Shown: positions 8,209-17,394, numbered from the stretch's first letter. The stretch is DNA of 64,000 bases from Marinomonas gallaica (GCF_001639745.1 NZ_LTAX01000002.1:124001-188000), one strand, 5' to 3'. Notes: generated by a model from the letters alone, not told the origin. Numbers and translations are program-made.

Positions 8209-10668
8209 ATGGCCAAAACATTCAAAATACTCTTTATCCTTGCCCTTCTTGGCGCCTTGGCAACTGTTGGCATTACCTATGGTGTTTATCAACAGGTGAA
8301 AGACAGCATTCCGACCAAGGAGGAAATGAAAGACATTGAGCTGCAGATCCCATTGCGTATTTATACGCGAGATGAAAAGCTCATTGGCGAATTTGGCGAA
8401 CAACGCCGTTCACCAATCCGCTATGAAGACATTCCGCATGATTTAGAGAATGCCGTATTGGCCGCGGAAGACAGCAACTTCTATCATCATCCTGGTGTCG
8501 ATATTGTTGGCTTATTGCGCGCCGCGTATCAATTGGTTTCAACGGGGGAGATTCAAAGTGGTGGTAGTACCATCACCATGCAAGTAGCGCGAAACTACTT
8601 CTTGTCTTTTGAACAGACCTTCATGCGTAAGTTTACCGAGATTTTCATCTCATTGAAGTTGGAACAAGAACTGTCTAAGCATGACATTCTTGAGCTTTAT
8701 ATGAATAAAATCTACTTGGGTAAACGTGCATACGGCTTCGAAGCGGCGGCCCAAGTCTATTATGGTAAGCATCTTGACGAATTGACGTTGGCACAATACG
8801 CCATGATCGCAGGCTTACCGAAAGCGCCTTCACGCTATAATCCAGTTGCGAACTCTTCACGCGCCTTGATCCGCCGTAATTGGATTCTTCAACGAATGCT
8901 AACACTGGGAATGATCGAGAAAGAGGCCTATCAAAATGCTGTTGAAGCGCCGGTGACGGCTGAGAACTACGGCATTCAACCCGACATTGAAGCCAATTAC
9001 GTGGCTGAAATGGTGCGTCATGAACTGTACCAAAGCTACGGAGAAAAACTCTACACCGAAGGTTTGGTGGTCTACACCACCATCGATTCAGAACGTCAAA
9101 ACAACGCCAATCAGTCCGTCTACGATGGCGTGATGGCGTACGATGAGCGCCATGGTTACCGCGGCACATTAGACACTCGTACCAATTTAGTCTCCGCGAC
9201 ACTAGAAGAACAGCAAGACGTCTTTAAAAACTTCAGCAATATTCCGAGCTGGACTCTTGCTCTTGTGCTTGAAACAACAGATACCAATGCGAAGCTTCGC
9301 CTAGAAGATGGCAGCACCTTCGACTTATCCTTTGATGGCATAAGCTGGGCCGCACCCTACATCAATGAAAACTACCATGGCAAAAACCCTAAAACAGTTG
9401 ACGATGTATTGGTCGCTGGCGACATCATTCAACTGCGTCCAGATGACAATACAACTTGGCGTCTAGCGCAATCCCCTGCCGTACAAAGTGCCTTAATTTC
9501 TTTGGACAGCAAAGATGGAGCGATTGAATCTTTAGTGGGTGGGTTTGATTACTTCAGCAACAAGTTTAACCGTATCACGCAATCTAAGCGCCAACCGGGC
9601 TCTAACTTTAAACCATTTATTTATGCCAGCGCGTTAGCCAACGGCTACACAGCCGCTTCGGTGATCAATGATGCGCCTGTAGTATTCCATGACAGTAACT
9701 TAGCCAGCGCTTGGCGCCCGACCAATGACGGCGGTAAATTTTATGGCCCAACACGCTTGCGCCAAGCCTTATACCGCTCTCAAAACGTCGTATCGGTTCG
9801 CTTACTTGATGAAATGGGCATCCGCCCAACGCTCGAATACGTTAAGCACTTTGGCTTTGATCCCAATGAGCTACCACGCAACTTATCATTATCTTTAGGC
9901 AGCGCAAACTTGTCACCTTTGCAAATTGCGACAGGCTACGCTGTCTTCTCAAATGGTGGCTATCGTGTCCAGCCTTACTTGATTGATCGTATTGAAGACC
10001 GTGCAGGTGAAATCGTCTTCCAAGCTGAGCCAATGACGGTGTGTAGCGACTGCACAATGCTAGAAAATGATATCGACAATCCTGATGCCCCCAACAAAGG
10101 GTTATTTGATACGGACAGCGGTGTGATCGAGCTCCCTGTTGCCCCCCGAGTCATCGACAGTGACATTGCCTATATCATGTACGACATTATGCGAGACGTG
10201 ATTCGTTATGGCACTGGACGTCGTGCTCGTGTACTGGAACGTAGTGACATTGCCGGTAAAACAGGTACAACCAATGACGGACGTGATGCTTGGTTCTCTG
10301 GGTTCAACGGTGACATTGTCACGTCGGTTTGGACTGGATTTGACGATATGTCGCCACTAGGCCGTGGAGAATGGGGTGGGTCAGCGTCTTTGCCAACGTG
10401 GATTAACTACATGCGCGCGGCGTTAGCAGATACCCCCGCCAGCTACGTCAACAAGCCCTCATCACTGGTTACCGTGCGAATTGATCCGGATACAGGCGAG
10501 CGTGCATTACCGGGGCAATCAAATGCCATGTTTGAAATGTTCCGTAAAGACCATGTGCCCGAACGACGCATGAGCGCTCGCTCTGAACAAGCAGGCAGCA
10601 ATACGCAGAACAATTCATCGTCTGAACAAGCCCCCTCCAGTAACATCGCTATCGAGAACTTGTTCTAA
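8209..10668 (+). CDS. mrcA: Penicillin-binding protein 1A (bifunctional peptidoglycan synthase)
   Basis: This 819-residue class A PBP polymerises and cross-links peptidoglycan from the inner membrane. It has an N-terminal membrane anchor (residues 5-27). The glycosyltransferase domain shows EDSNFYHHPGVD, GGSTITMQVARNYFLS and ELYMNKIYLG. The transpeptidase domain has the catalytic SxxK tetrad as SNFK within RQPGSNFKPFIY, SQN as the SxN motif and KTGTTND as the KTG box. The tail is Ser/Gln-rich. It is transcribed divergently from the pilus genes and ends at a strong terminator. Length and motifs match PBP1A rather than PBP1B. Confidence 0.96.
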   Translation: MAKTFKILFILALLGALATVGITYGVYQQVKDSIPTKEEMKDIELQIPLRIYTRDEKLIGEFGEQRRSPIRYEDIPHDLENAVLAAEDSNFYHHPGVDIVGLLRAAYQLVSTGEIQSGGSTITMQVARNYFLSFEQTFMRKFTEIFISLKLEQELSKHDILELYMNKIYLGKRAYGFEAAAQVYYGKHLDELTLAQYAMIAGLPKAPSRYNPVANSSRALIRRNWILQRMLTLGMIEKEAYQNAVEAPVTAENYGIQPDIEANYVAEMVRHELYQSYGEKLYTEGLVVYTTIDSERQNNANQSVYDGVMAYDERHGYRGTLDTRTNLVSATLEEQQDVFKNFSNIPSWTLALVLETTDTNAKLRLEDGSTFDLSFDGISWAAPYINENYHGKNPKTVDDVLVAGDIIQLRPDDNTTWRLAQSPAVQSALISLDSKDGAIESLVGGFDYFSNKFNRITQSKRQPGSNFKPFIYASALANGYTAASVINDAPVVFHDSNLASAWRPTNDGGKFYGPTRLRQALYRSQNVVSVRLLDEMGIRPTLEYVKHFGFDPNELPRNLSLSLGSANLSPLQIATGYAVFSNGGYRVQPYLIDRIEDRAGEIVFQAEPMTVCSDCTMLENDIDNPDAPNKGLFDTDSGVIELPVAPRVIDSDIAYIMYDIMRDVIRYGTGRRARVLERSDIAGKTGTTNDGRDAWFSGFNGDIVTSVWTGFDDMSPLGRGEWGGSASLPTWINYMRAALADTPASYVNKPSSLVTVRIDPDTGERALPGQSNAMFEMFRKDHVPERRMSARSEQAGSNTQNNSSSEQAPSSNIAIENLF

Positions 10669-10692
10669 TCAAATCTAGGTTTCTAGATCTAT

Positions 10693-10722
10693 AAAAAGCG
10701 CTGCATGATGCAGCGTTTTTTT
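10693..10722 (+). terminator. Rho-independent terminator after mrcA
   Basis: CGCTGCA, loop TGA, TGCAGCG at 10699-10715, preceded by five A and followed by seven T. With A-rich and T-rich flanks it may work in both directions, ending mrcA and the converging HAD gene, whose stop codon lies at its edge. Confidence 0.9.
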
Positions 10723-11524
10723 ATGGACGGCTGGTGAGCACTTTTTCAGCCAACTCCGCAAACCCAGCGCCCCCAGCCCCATTGGTAATAAAACGAGGCA
10801 AATGGGTCAACGTATCCAAATGGGGGGCGATATTAGCCACCCCAACGCTTAGCGGAAACTGAGCAAACATACTTTCGTCATTAGGCGCATCGCCAACATA
10901 CAGCACGCATTCTTTTGCCGCCTTGCTAGAAACACCAAAGAATTCGGTTAAAACACGCTCAGTCATCGCGTATTTATCCACCCCTTTTTGGCAAATATTA
11001 ATGTGAATCGAAGAGGCTTTTGCATTTAATCCAAGAGTCAGCAAATCGGCTAGCAATGCCTCTTTTTCTTGAGTCGCCGGTGGAACGATGTCCTGCGCAT
11101 AATCAATCGCTACGTCGGTTAGTCGAAACTGCTGATCTTTCGTCAATGACAGGGCAGAAAATCGTTTCAATCGAGGCTGTATCAGCGCCAGCAATTCGGC
11201 CTGCTGTGCGCGCATAGCGGCTTCATCGTTAAAATAATGGTACTGCACTGAACGCTGACTCGGCTGTAAAAACACCCCACCCCCTTCACTGATGACACCC
11301 GCAATCGGCAAGACTCGAACCATCATATCTGACCATCCGGCACAACCACCGGTAACCGGAATCACGTGTATGCCCGCCGCCTCAAGATCGTATAGTGCCT
11401 GTAACGTCACTGCAGGTAAGCGGCCATGCAGTGTTAACGTGTCATCAAAGTCAGTAAAAAGGTATCGCACCTGCCGCAATACAGAGGCGTCCAACCACTC
11501 TAACGACTGCGGGCTGTTACTCAC
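10721..11524 (-). CDS. HAD-superfamily (class IIB) phosphatase of the ugp operon
   Basis: This 267-residue cytoplasmic hydrolase has the HAD motif I DFDDTLT near residue 25 (nucleophile Asp and general-acid Asp), motif II VTGG near 58 and motif IV GDAPNDESMF near 210. The insertion type fits HAD-IIB sugar-phosphate phosphatases such as mannosyl-3-phosphoglycerate phosphatase. The start is GTG at 11524, with AGGAGG six bases upstream inside the regulator gene, so the two frames overlap by eight bases and are translationally coupled. It is last in the ugp operon. Dephosphorylating glycerol-3-phosphate or a related ester would fit the context but cannot be read from the sequence. Confidence 0.75.
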   Translation of the reverse strand: MSNSPQSLEWLDASVLRQVRYLFTDFDDTLTLHGRLPAVTLQALYDLEAAGIHVIPVTGGCAGWSDMMVRVLPIAGVISEGGGVFLQPSQRSVQYHYFNDEAAMRAQQAELLALIQPRLKRFSALSLTKDQQFRLTDVAIDYAQDIVPPATQEKEALLADLLTLGLNAKASSIHINICQKGVDKYAMTERVLTEFFGVSSKAAKECVLYVGDAPNDESMFAQFPLSVGVANIAPHLDTLTHLPRFITNGAGGAGFAELAEKVLTSRP

Positions 11525-12290
11525 CTGTCGCCTCCTTTGCTGATATTAAACGCACCCCTTGCGCTTCAAGTAGCTGTTGTCGTGGGGCTGAAATATCATC
11601 CGTAAACAGCATTTCGACTTGTTCAAAACCCGCCACCCGTGCACTGGCTTTTCGCCCCCATTTGTATTGGTCCGCAACCAATAAAACATGGCGACTTTGT
11701 TCAATCAACGTTCGACTTAAATTGGCTTCGTCTGGATCAAAGTCCAGCACACCAAAACGCTCATGCAACCCACCACAGCCCAAAATGCCATAGTCAAAGA
11801 CATACTTACGCATACTTTCAATGGTGTCTGACCCAACTAGGTCACAATGACGATGACGCATACTTCCCGCGGTCATATGAACAGACGTTTGCGGTGTCAG
11901 CGCAAAGATAGTCGCCACCGTAAGATTATTGGTAAATACTTTTAGGTCTTGATGTTTCAGCAACGCTTTAGCGACAAATTCGACGGTGGTCCCCACGCCC
12001 AAAAATACCGAGGCACCATTTGGAATAACATCTGCTACCTGCGCTGCGATCAACTGCTTCGCATCGCTGTTCAAAAACTGACGATTGGCAAACGACAGAT
12101 TCTCTGCCGTCGATACGGGGGCAATACCACCATGTTGACGACGCACTAAATGTTTTTCCGCCAACTGATTAATGTCTTTACGAATGGTTTGCGAAGACAC
12201 ACCAAAGCGTTCAACCATTTCTTCTACTGGTAGCAAGTCGCATTGCTGTACCCAATTTAAAATATGCTGCTGACGTTCATTTAGGTTCAA
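11517..12290 (-). CDS. DeoR/GlpR-family transcriptional repressor
   Basis: This 257-residue regulator has an N-terminal DeoR winged helix (ERQQHILNWVQQCDLLPVEEMVERFGVSSQTIRKDINQL, in which VSSQTIRKDI is the recognition helix) and a C-terminal DeoRC sugar-phosphate sensor domain with FLGVGTTVEF and FTNNLTVA. The start is taken as TTG at 12290, one base after the ugpQ stop, with GGAG seven bases upstream. Longer forms starting at 12383 would run back through ugpQ. It probably senses a phosphorylated compound from the ugp route and binds the repeat array at 17318-17383; both points are inferred from context. Confidence 0.88.
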   Translation of the reverse strand: MNLNERQQHILNWVQQCDLLPVEEMVERFGVSSQTIRKDINQLAEKHLVRRQHGGIAPVSTAENLSFANRQFLNSDAKQLIAAQVADVIPNGASVFLGVGTTVEFVAKALLKHQDLKVFTNNLTVATIFALTPQTSVHMTAGSMRHRHCDLVGSDTIESMRKYVFDYGILGCGGLHERFGVLDFDPDEANLSRTLIEQSRHVLLVADQYKWGRKASARVAGFEQVEMLFTDDISAPRQQLLEAQGVRLISAKEATGE

Positions 12291-12291
12291 A

Positions 12292-13020
12292 CTACGACTC
12301 CAAGTGCATGAACTGATTTGGATCATCGGTGATGATCGTGTCCATTCCCCAGTCCCAATGCCGCTCGACAAGATGCGCTTCATTGGCTGTATAGCACAAC
12401 AACTTATAGCCCGCGGACTTCACGGCACGAGCCTGTTGCTCAGTGAGTACTGCGTAATAGCAATTCAAACTAAAGGCTTCAATAGCTGCCAGCTTAAGCA
12501 GCCAATCACTCGGCACGTCTTCAACTAAGTAGCCAAGATGTCGCTGTTTATCTTCGCGATAACAGATCTGTAAAGCCTCGTAGTTAAAACTTGAAATCAT
12601 CAATTTGTCGTTATCCTGCCAACGTTCTGACAGCATGGCTAATATAGGCGGTACAACCCGCTCCACATCGGCGTCTTCGTATTTGATTTCCAGATTCAAA
12701 CCAAGTCCGAGTGCTTGGATGCAATCAATGGCTTGCTCAAGGGTGGGTACTTTTTCACCATCGTGCTCAGCACCAAACCACGAACCGGCATCCAGTGACA
12801 ACATTGTTTCCAAGTTCGCTTCTAATGTATTTCCAAAGCCATTCGTACAGCGCTCTAAAGTATGATCGTGAAAAATGATCAAGCCACCTTGAGCAATGGG
12901 ATACACATCAATCTCCACCCACTTTACCCCCGTCGCAGCGGCGGCTCGGATCGAGGCAAGGGTATTTTCAGGCGCCAATAATGCCGCACCACGATGCCCC
13001 ATCACTTTGGTCAACTTCAT
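12292..13020 (-). CDS. ugpQ: Glycerophosphodiester phosphodiesterase
   Basis: This 242-residue cytoplasmic enzyme hydrolyses glycerophosphodiesters to glycerol-3-phosphate and an alcohol. The GDPD signature is complete: GHRGAALLAPENTLASIRAA with the catalytic His, EIDVYPIAQGGLIIFHDHTLERCTNG with the metal-binding Glu and Asp and the second His, and the later LNLEIKYE. No signal peptide is seen, consistent with UgpQ acting on internalised diesters. It overlaps ugpC by four bases (ATGA), so it belongs to the ugp operon. Confidence 0.94.
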   Translation of the reverse strand: MKLTKVMGHRGAALLAPENTLASIRAAAATGVKWVEIDVYPIAQGGLIIFHDHTLERCTNGFGNTLEANLETMLSLDAGSWFGAEHDGEKVPTLEQAIDCIQALGLGLNLEIKYEDADVERVVPPILAMLSERWQDNDKLMISSFNYEALQICYREDKQRHLGYLVEDVPSDWLLKLAAIEAFSLNCYYAVLTEQQARAVKSAGYKLLCYTANEAHLVERHWDWGMDTIITDDPNQFMHLES

Positions 13021-14093
13021 AGTGGTTCAATCCTCTTCGTTGTTTCTGCATCAAATACATGCCACGCCTGTTGTGGCACTCTTAAACCAATGGGCTGCCC
13101 AATATCTGGTGCGTGATTACCCGACAAACGCACCACAAATGGGTATTGCTTATCTTCACTGATTTTTACCGAGCCATGAATCAATGTTTCTGCGCCCAGC
13201 GCTTCGACGGCTTTTACCTGTAGGCTCAAGTCGGCGTCCTGCAAGGGTACGATATCCACATGTTCTGGACGAATGCCCCACATGACTTTATCCGTGGAAA
13301 ACTGTGGACAAGCTAGCTGACTGTCCACACCTAACTGCAAAACCCCATTTTCTATCGAACTGGGGATAAGATTCATCGACGGTGAACCAATAAACTGCGC
13401 CACAAATGTCGAGGCTGGACGTTCGTATAACGCCATGGGAGTACCCACTTGCTCGGCATGGCCTTTATTTAGCACCACCAATCGATCCGCGAGGGTCATC
13501 GCCTCCACTTGATCATGGGTCACATACAAAGTCGTCGTCCCTAATTTACGCTGTAACTCACGAATTTCAACGCGCATCTGCACTCGCAATTTAGCATCTA
13601 AGTTAGACAAAGGTTCATCGAACAGAAACACCTTAGGGTCACGTACCATCGCGCGTCCCATGGCCACACGTTGATGCTGTCCACCAGACAGCTGTCGAGG
13701 TTTACGCGTGAGTAGCTCTTCCAACCCCAGCATCTGCGCGACGGCATTCACTTTGGTTTCAATCTCTGATTTTGGCTCACCACGATTCTTTAAGCCATAG
13801 GCCATGTTGTCATAGACCGACATATGTGGGTACAAAGCGTAATTTTGGAACACCATTGCGATGTCTCGCTCTGCAGGCTCTTTGTGATTGACCTGATCCC
13901 CTTTAATCAGTAAATCGCCTTGGCTGATACTTTCAAGTCCTGCAACCATGCGTAACAAGGTTGATTTACCGCAACCAGACGGACCAACTAAGACAATAAA
14001 CTCCCCTTCTTCGATGGTTAAATCGATGCTTGGGATGGCTTGGTAGCCGTTGGCGTATGTTTTACCGATATTTCTAAGTACTAAATCTGACAC
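13017..14093 (-). CDS. ugpC: Glycerol-3-phosphate ABC transporter ATP-binding protein
   Basis: This 358-residue ATPase energises the UgpAE permease. It has Walker A GPSGCGKST at about residue 38, the Q-loop in FQNYALYPHMSVYDNMAYGL, signature LSGGQHQRVAMGRAM, Walker B VFLFDEPLSNLDA and the switch His in YVTHD. The C-terminal third is the MalK-like TOBE/regulatory domain. The start is GTG at 14093 with GGAG in good position, one base after the ugpE stop. MalK-type ATPases look alike; UgpC is chosen because of ugpQ and the permeases. Confidence 0.93.
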   Translation of the reverse strand: MSDLVLRNIGKTYANGYQAIPSIDLTIEEGEFIVLVGPSGCGKSTLLRMVAGLESISQGDLLIKGDQVNHKEPAERDIAMVFQNYALYPHMSVYDNMAYGLKNRGEPKSEIETKVNAVAQMLGLEELLTRKPRQLSGGQHQRVAMGRAMVRDPKVFLFDEPLSNLDAKLRVQMRVEIRELQRKLGTTTLYVTHDQVEAMTLADRLVVLNKGHAEQVGTPMALYERPASTFVAQFIGSPSMNLIPSSIENGVLQLGVDSQLACPQFSTDKVMWGIRPEHVDIVPLQDADLSLQVKAVEALGAETLIHGSVKISEDKQYPFVVRLSGNHAPDIGQPIGLRVPQQAWHVFDAETTKRIEPL

Positions 14094-14094
14094 T

Positions 14095-14937
14095 TTACTT
14101 CTCCGCGTCTACCAAACCTTTCACAAATAACTTCTGCATGCCAATAACGACCAGCACTGGTGGAATCATCGCCAGCAACGTCGACACCATGACTTTATTC
14201 CACTCAATATCGCCATCTGGCACGGACAGCATACGCTTCACGCTCATCACCAACGTGTAGTAAGCATCATCCGTGGTCACGATCAGCGGCCACAAATACT
14301 GGTTCCAACCATAAATAAACAAAATCACAAACAGCGCCGCAATATTGGTGCGCGACATTGGCAATAAAATATCGAAGAAGAAACGAATGGGGCCTGCGCC
14401 ATCAATGCGCGCAGCTTCGACTAATTCCCCGGGAATACTCATAAAACACTGACGAAACAGAAAGGTAGCGGTGGCACTGGCAATAAGTGGCAGCGTTAGA
14501 CCGGTATAGCTATTCAGTAAGTTAAGATTGGCGACGACTTCATAGGTCGGCACAATGCGGACTTCTACAGGCAGCATCAAGGTAAAAAAGATCACCCAAA
14601 ACTCCAAGCCGCGAAATGGGAAGCGGAAAAATACAATCGCGTAGGCAGAGAACAACGAAATCGCAATTTTGCCAAACGTAATACCAAGCGCCATGATCAA
14701 TGAGTTCAAGGTCATACGCAGCACTTGCGAAGCCTGTCCCTCTTTTCCAATCAACACCTGATGCCAATTAGCGAACGCTTGATCTCCAAACCACAGCGGA
14801 ATATGGCCAACACCAAAGGCGTTGGCAGGATCAGTAGAGGCGACAATCGCCACCCAGACCGGCAATGCGACCACTAACACGCCTAGAATCAAAACGAGAT
14901 GACTGAAACCGGTCAGCCAAGGACGGTTTTCAATCAT
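14095..14937 (-). CDS. ugpE: Glycerol-3-phosphate ABC transporter permease UgpE
   Basis: This 280-residue inner-membrane permease has six predicted spans and the EAA loop (ELVEAARIDGAGPIRFFFDILLPM) that docks with the ATPase. It is the MalG-type half of the channel; UgpA is the other. Its ATG overlaps the ugpA stop codon by one base (TAATG), a usual sign of coupled translation. The sequence is intact. Confidence 0.93.
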   Translation of the reverse strand: MIENRPWLTGFSHLVLILGVLVVALPVWVAIVASTDPANAFGVGHIPLWFGDQAFANWHQVLIGKEGQASQVLRMTLNSLIMALGITFGKIAISLFSAYAIVFFRFPFRGLEFWVIFFTLMLPVEVRIVPTYEVVANLNLLNSYTGLTLPLIASATATFLFRQCFMSIPGELVEAARIDGAGPIRFFFDILLPMSRTNIAALFVILFIYGWNQYLWPLIVTTDDAYYTLVMSVKRMLSVPDGDIEWNKVMVSTLLAMIPPVLVVIGMQKLFVKGLVDAEK

Positions 14938-15812
14938 TAGTACTGCACCTTACGTTCAATATAGCGAAACTGCACCACCGTCATCAGCCCAACAATGACC
15001 ATTAGCACAACAGATTGTGCCGCAGAGCTGCCCAAATCCAGACCAACAAACCCATCGTTGAAGACTTTGTAGACCATGGTCGTGGTACTTTGCCCAGGCC
15101 CTCCTTGCGTGGTGGCATCAATCACACCGAACGTTTCAAAAAAGGCATACACCAAATTAACCACCAATAAGAAGAAAGTAGTGGGCGATAACAATGGAAA
15201 CACAATGTCCCAAAATCGTTTGCTCGGGCCTGCGCCATCGATCGCCGCGGCCTCAATCAAAGACCGAGGAATGGCCTGTAAACCAGCGAGAAAAAATAAG
15301 AAGTTGTAACTGATTTGTTTCCACGTGGCAGAAATCACCACCAATATCATCGCCTGATCGCCATTCACAAAGTGATTCCAATCGATACCGATGGATTCTA
15401 ATAGTAAGGCCATGGGGCCCATGCTTGGATCGAATAAAATCCACCACAATACACCCGCCAATGCGGGGGCCACGGCATAAGGCCAAATCAACAAAGTTTG
15501 GTACACCATCGCGCCACGAATCACCCGATCCGCCATGACTGCGAGCCAAAGTGCCACCGCAAGGCCTAAAAAAGCCACCGAAAAGCTGAACACCATGGTG
15601 GTTTTGAGTGATGCGAAATACTCTGAGCTAGTAAGCAACTCAGTAAAGTTATCTAAGCCAACAAAATCACGGCTTAAACCGAAGGCATCTTCTTGATAAA
15701 ACGCTTGCTCAACCGCTTGTCCTGCGGGCCATAAGAAGAAGATAGCCGTCACCACTAACTGCGGCATCAGCAGCAGATAGGGCAGAAGTTTTTGAGGAAA
15801 ATACACCGACAT
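14937..15812 (-). CDS. ugpA: Glycerol-3-phosphate ABC transporter permease UgpA
   Basis: This MalF-type permease of about 291 residues has six spans and the EAA loop ([24 protein letters not shown]). ATG at 15812 is preferred; a TTG at 15824 would add four residues, and neither has a strong ribosome site. A 9-bp hairpin lies between it and the broken ugpB gene upstream. The frame is intact, so the channel could still be made even though its binding protein is damaged. Confidence 0.92.
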   Translation of the reverse strand: MSVYFPQKLLPYLLLMPQLVVTAIFFLWPAGQAVEQAFYQEDAFGLSRDFVGLDNFTELLTSSEYFASLKTTMVFSFSVAFLGLAVALWLAVMADRVIRGAMVYQTLLIWPYAVAPALAGVLWWILFDPSMGPMALLLESIGIDWNHFVNGDQAMILVVISATWKQISYNFLFFLAGLQAIPRSLIEAAAIDGAGPSKRFWDIVFPLLSPTTFFLLVVNLVYAFFETFGVIDATTQGGPGQSTTTMVYKVFNDGFVGLDLGSSAAQSVVLMVIVGLMTVVQFRYIERKVQY

Positions 15813-15854
15813 AAAAAGACTCAACCAGTCACTAAACAGAAGACACGCAATAAC

Positions 15855-15878
15855 AGCCTCCCCACTGTAGGGGAGGCT
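15855..15878 (-). other. Intercistronic hairpin between ugpB and ugpA
   Basis: Perfect 9-bp stem (AGCCTCCCC / GGGGAGGCT) with a six-base loop and no T run after it on the transcribed strand. Such hairpins after binding-protein genes commonly protect the upstream mRNA end or reduce read-through, so that binding protein exceeds permease. Confidence 0.65.
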
Positions 15879-15901
15879 ATCTCATAGAGAGGCCGTGATG
15901 A

Positions 15902-17217
15902 CTAGTCGTTTGCTTTTTCGAACTTACGTAGCAAAGCGTTGCCACGCTTAGCAGCCGCATCCAATGCAACTTGAGCGGTTTTATCACCCGCCCACACGGC
16001 TTCTAGCTCTTCATTGATGATGTCACGGACCTGAACGAAGTTACCCAAACGCAAGCCTTTAGAGTTTTCTGTCGGCTCAACAGAAGTCATCTGTTTTACC
16101 GCGACGTCTGTACCAGGGTTTGCCGCATAAAAGCCTTGCCCTTTGGTCAGCTCATAAGCCGCTTGTGTGATCGGCAGGTAACCTGAAAATTGGTGCCAAT
16201 CAGCTTGCATATCGGCACGCGATAGGAAGTTTAAGAAAGTGGCGACACCTTGGTACTGCTCTTCACTTTTACCTTGTAGCACCCATAATGATGCGCCACC
16301 GATAATCGTGTTTTGTGGTGTCTCGATTTGCTCGGCATTGTAAGGCAACTGTGCTACACCAAAGTCAAACGAGGCATTGCGTTTCATACCAGCGTAACCC
16401 GCTGAAGAGCCCATAAACATTGAACATTCTTGGCTATAGAATTTTGGCGCAGAGTCGCTACGGCGGCCACCATAACTGAAAATGCCGTTTTGCTGCCATT
16501 CACGCATTTTTTCAATGTGCGCGACTTGAGCAGGACGGTTAAAGACAAACTCTGTGTCCATTCCGGCAAAACCGTTGGCCTGTGTGGCAAACGGAATATT
16601 GTGACGTGCGCTGAAGTTCTCTAATTGAATCCATGATTGCCAAGACGTTGTGAAACCACACTCGACACCACTGTCTAATAGTTTTTGCGAGACCGTTTGC
16701 ATTTCTTGCCACGTTTTCGGTGCGCTCACGCCAGCTTTTTCAAATTGCTCTTTGTTGTAGTACAACACTGGCGTCGAGCTGTTAAATGGCATCGACAGCA
16801 TATTGCCATCTTCATCCGTGTAATAACCCGTGACAGCACTTAACCCGTGAAAGCACTTAGGTAATCGTCCTGGATGAATGGCTGTCTTGTTTCGCGCATC
16901 AGTTTGTATACTGGGTAAATCGCACCTTCTGCCGCCATCATGCTGGCAGTCCCCACTTCAAATACTTGAACCAGCGCTGGCTGCTGCTTCGCTCGAAATG
17001 CGGCAATCGCAGAAGTCATTGTTTCAGTGTAATTACCCTTGTATACCGGCTTCACTTCATATGCATCTTGTGCCTGATTGAACGCCTCAGCGATCTATAC
17101 AACCTTTTCACCATTGGCACCACCCATTGCATGCCACCATTCAATTTGTGTTGCAGAAAATGCTGATCCTGACACAGCTAAACCAACTGCTGTAGAAACT
17201 AAAGCTAACTTATTAAT
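15902..17217 (-). pseudogene. ugpB: Broken ugpB, glycerol-3-phosphate-binding protein
   Basis: The translated pieces match periplasmic UgpB: signal peptide (LALVSTAVGLAVSGSAFSA), IEWWHAMGGANGEKV, YKGNYTETMTSAIAAFRAKQ, VFEVGTASMMAAEG and PFNSSTPVLYYNKEQFEKAG. Two lesions are certain on this sequence. An in-frame TAG lies at 17095-17097, about 40 codons in, and a 17-bp tandem duplication at 16824-16857 shifts the frame. Removing one repeat copy gives exactly 433 codons including the stop, the normal family length. A third lesion is likely: the expected start is ATT (17215-17217) nine bases after CGAGGG, suggesting ATG to ATT. A TTG at 17238 is a weaker alternative. The rest of the operon is intact. 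Confidence 0.9.
16824..16857. repeat. 17-bp tandem duplication that frameshifts ugpB
   Basis: Two adjacent copies, TAACCCGTGACAGCACT (16824-16840) and TAACCCGTGAAAGCACT (16841-16857), differ at one base. Seventeen is not a multiple of three, so the second copy shifts ugpB out of frame and brings in a TAA at 16840-16842. Deleting either copy joins the DDYLSA and TGYYTDEDGN segments smoothly. Confidence 0.93.
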
Positions 17218-17317
17218 GGTACGTAACCCTCGTATCAAAACTAAAATCTGGAAGAATAAAGAACATCAAACGAGGGGTACATTACGACAAATATATGTCA
17301 CTTTGATGGCAAAACAC

Positions 17318-17383
17318 TCAAACGAAACCTAAAAAAAATTCAAATGAAACCTAAAAAACATTCAAATGAAACAAAAAATATTT
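17318..17383. promoter_or_regulatory. Three 22-bp direct repeats, probable DeoR/GlpR-type operator array
   Basis: Repeats start at 17318, 17340 and 17362, exactly 22 bp apart, about two helical turns. Each begins TCAAACGAAAC or TCAAATGAAAC and runs into an A-rich spacer. A further half-like TCAAACGA occurs at 17266-17273. On the transcribed strand the core reads GTTTCRTTTGA, like the GTTTCGTTT-type direct repeats known for several DeoR-family repressors. The array lies 100-165 bp upstream of ugpB, whose operon encodes a DeoR-family protein. Binding by that protein is inferred. Confidence 0.6.
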
Positions 17384-17394
17384 TTCAGACATAA

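Noticed and set aside
8675-9202. 175-codon open frame opposite mrcA
   Set aside because: It lies wholly within the conserved mrcA gene on the other strand, is Arg/Cys-rich with no family features, and has no ribosome site. The same holds for other long antisense frames in gltB, pilus, kinase and transporter genes.
15902-16801. Separate shorter binding-protein gene starting at 16801
   Set aside because: The piece lacks the signal peptide and first lobe of a UgpB protein and continues the damaged upstream frame exactly, so it is the 3' part of the pseudogene rather than a gene of its own.
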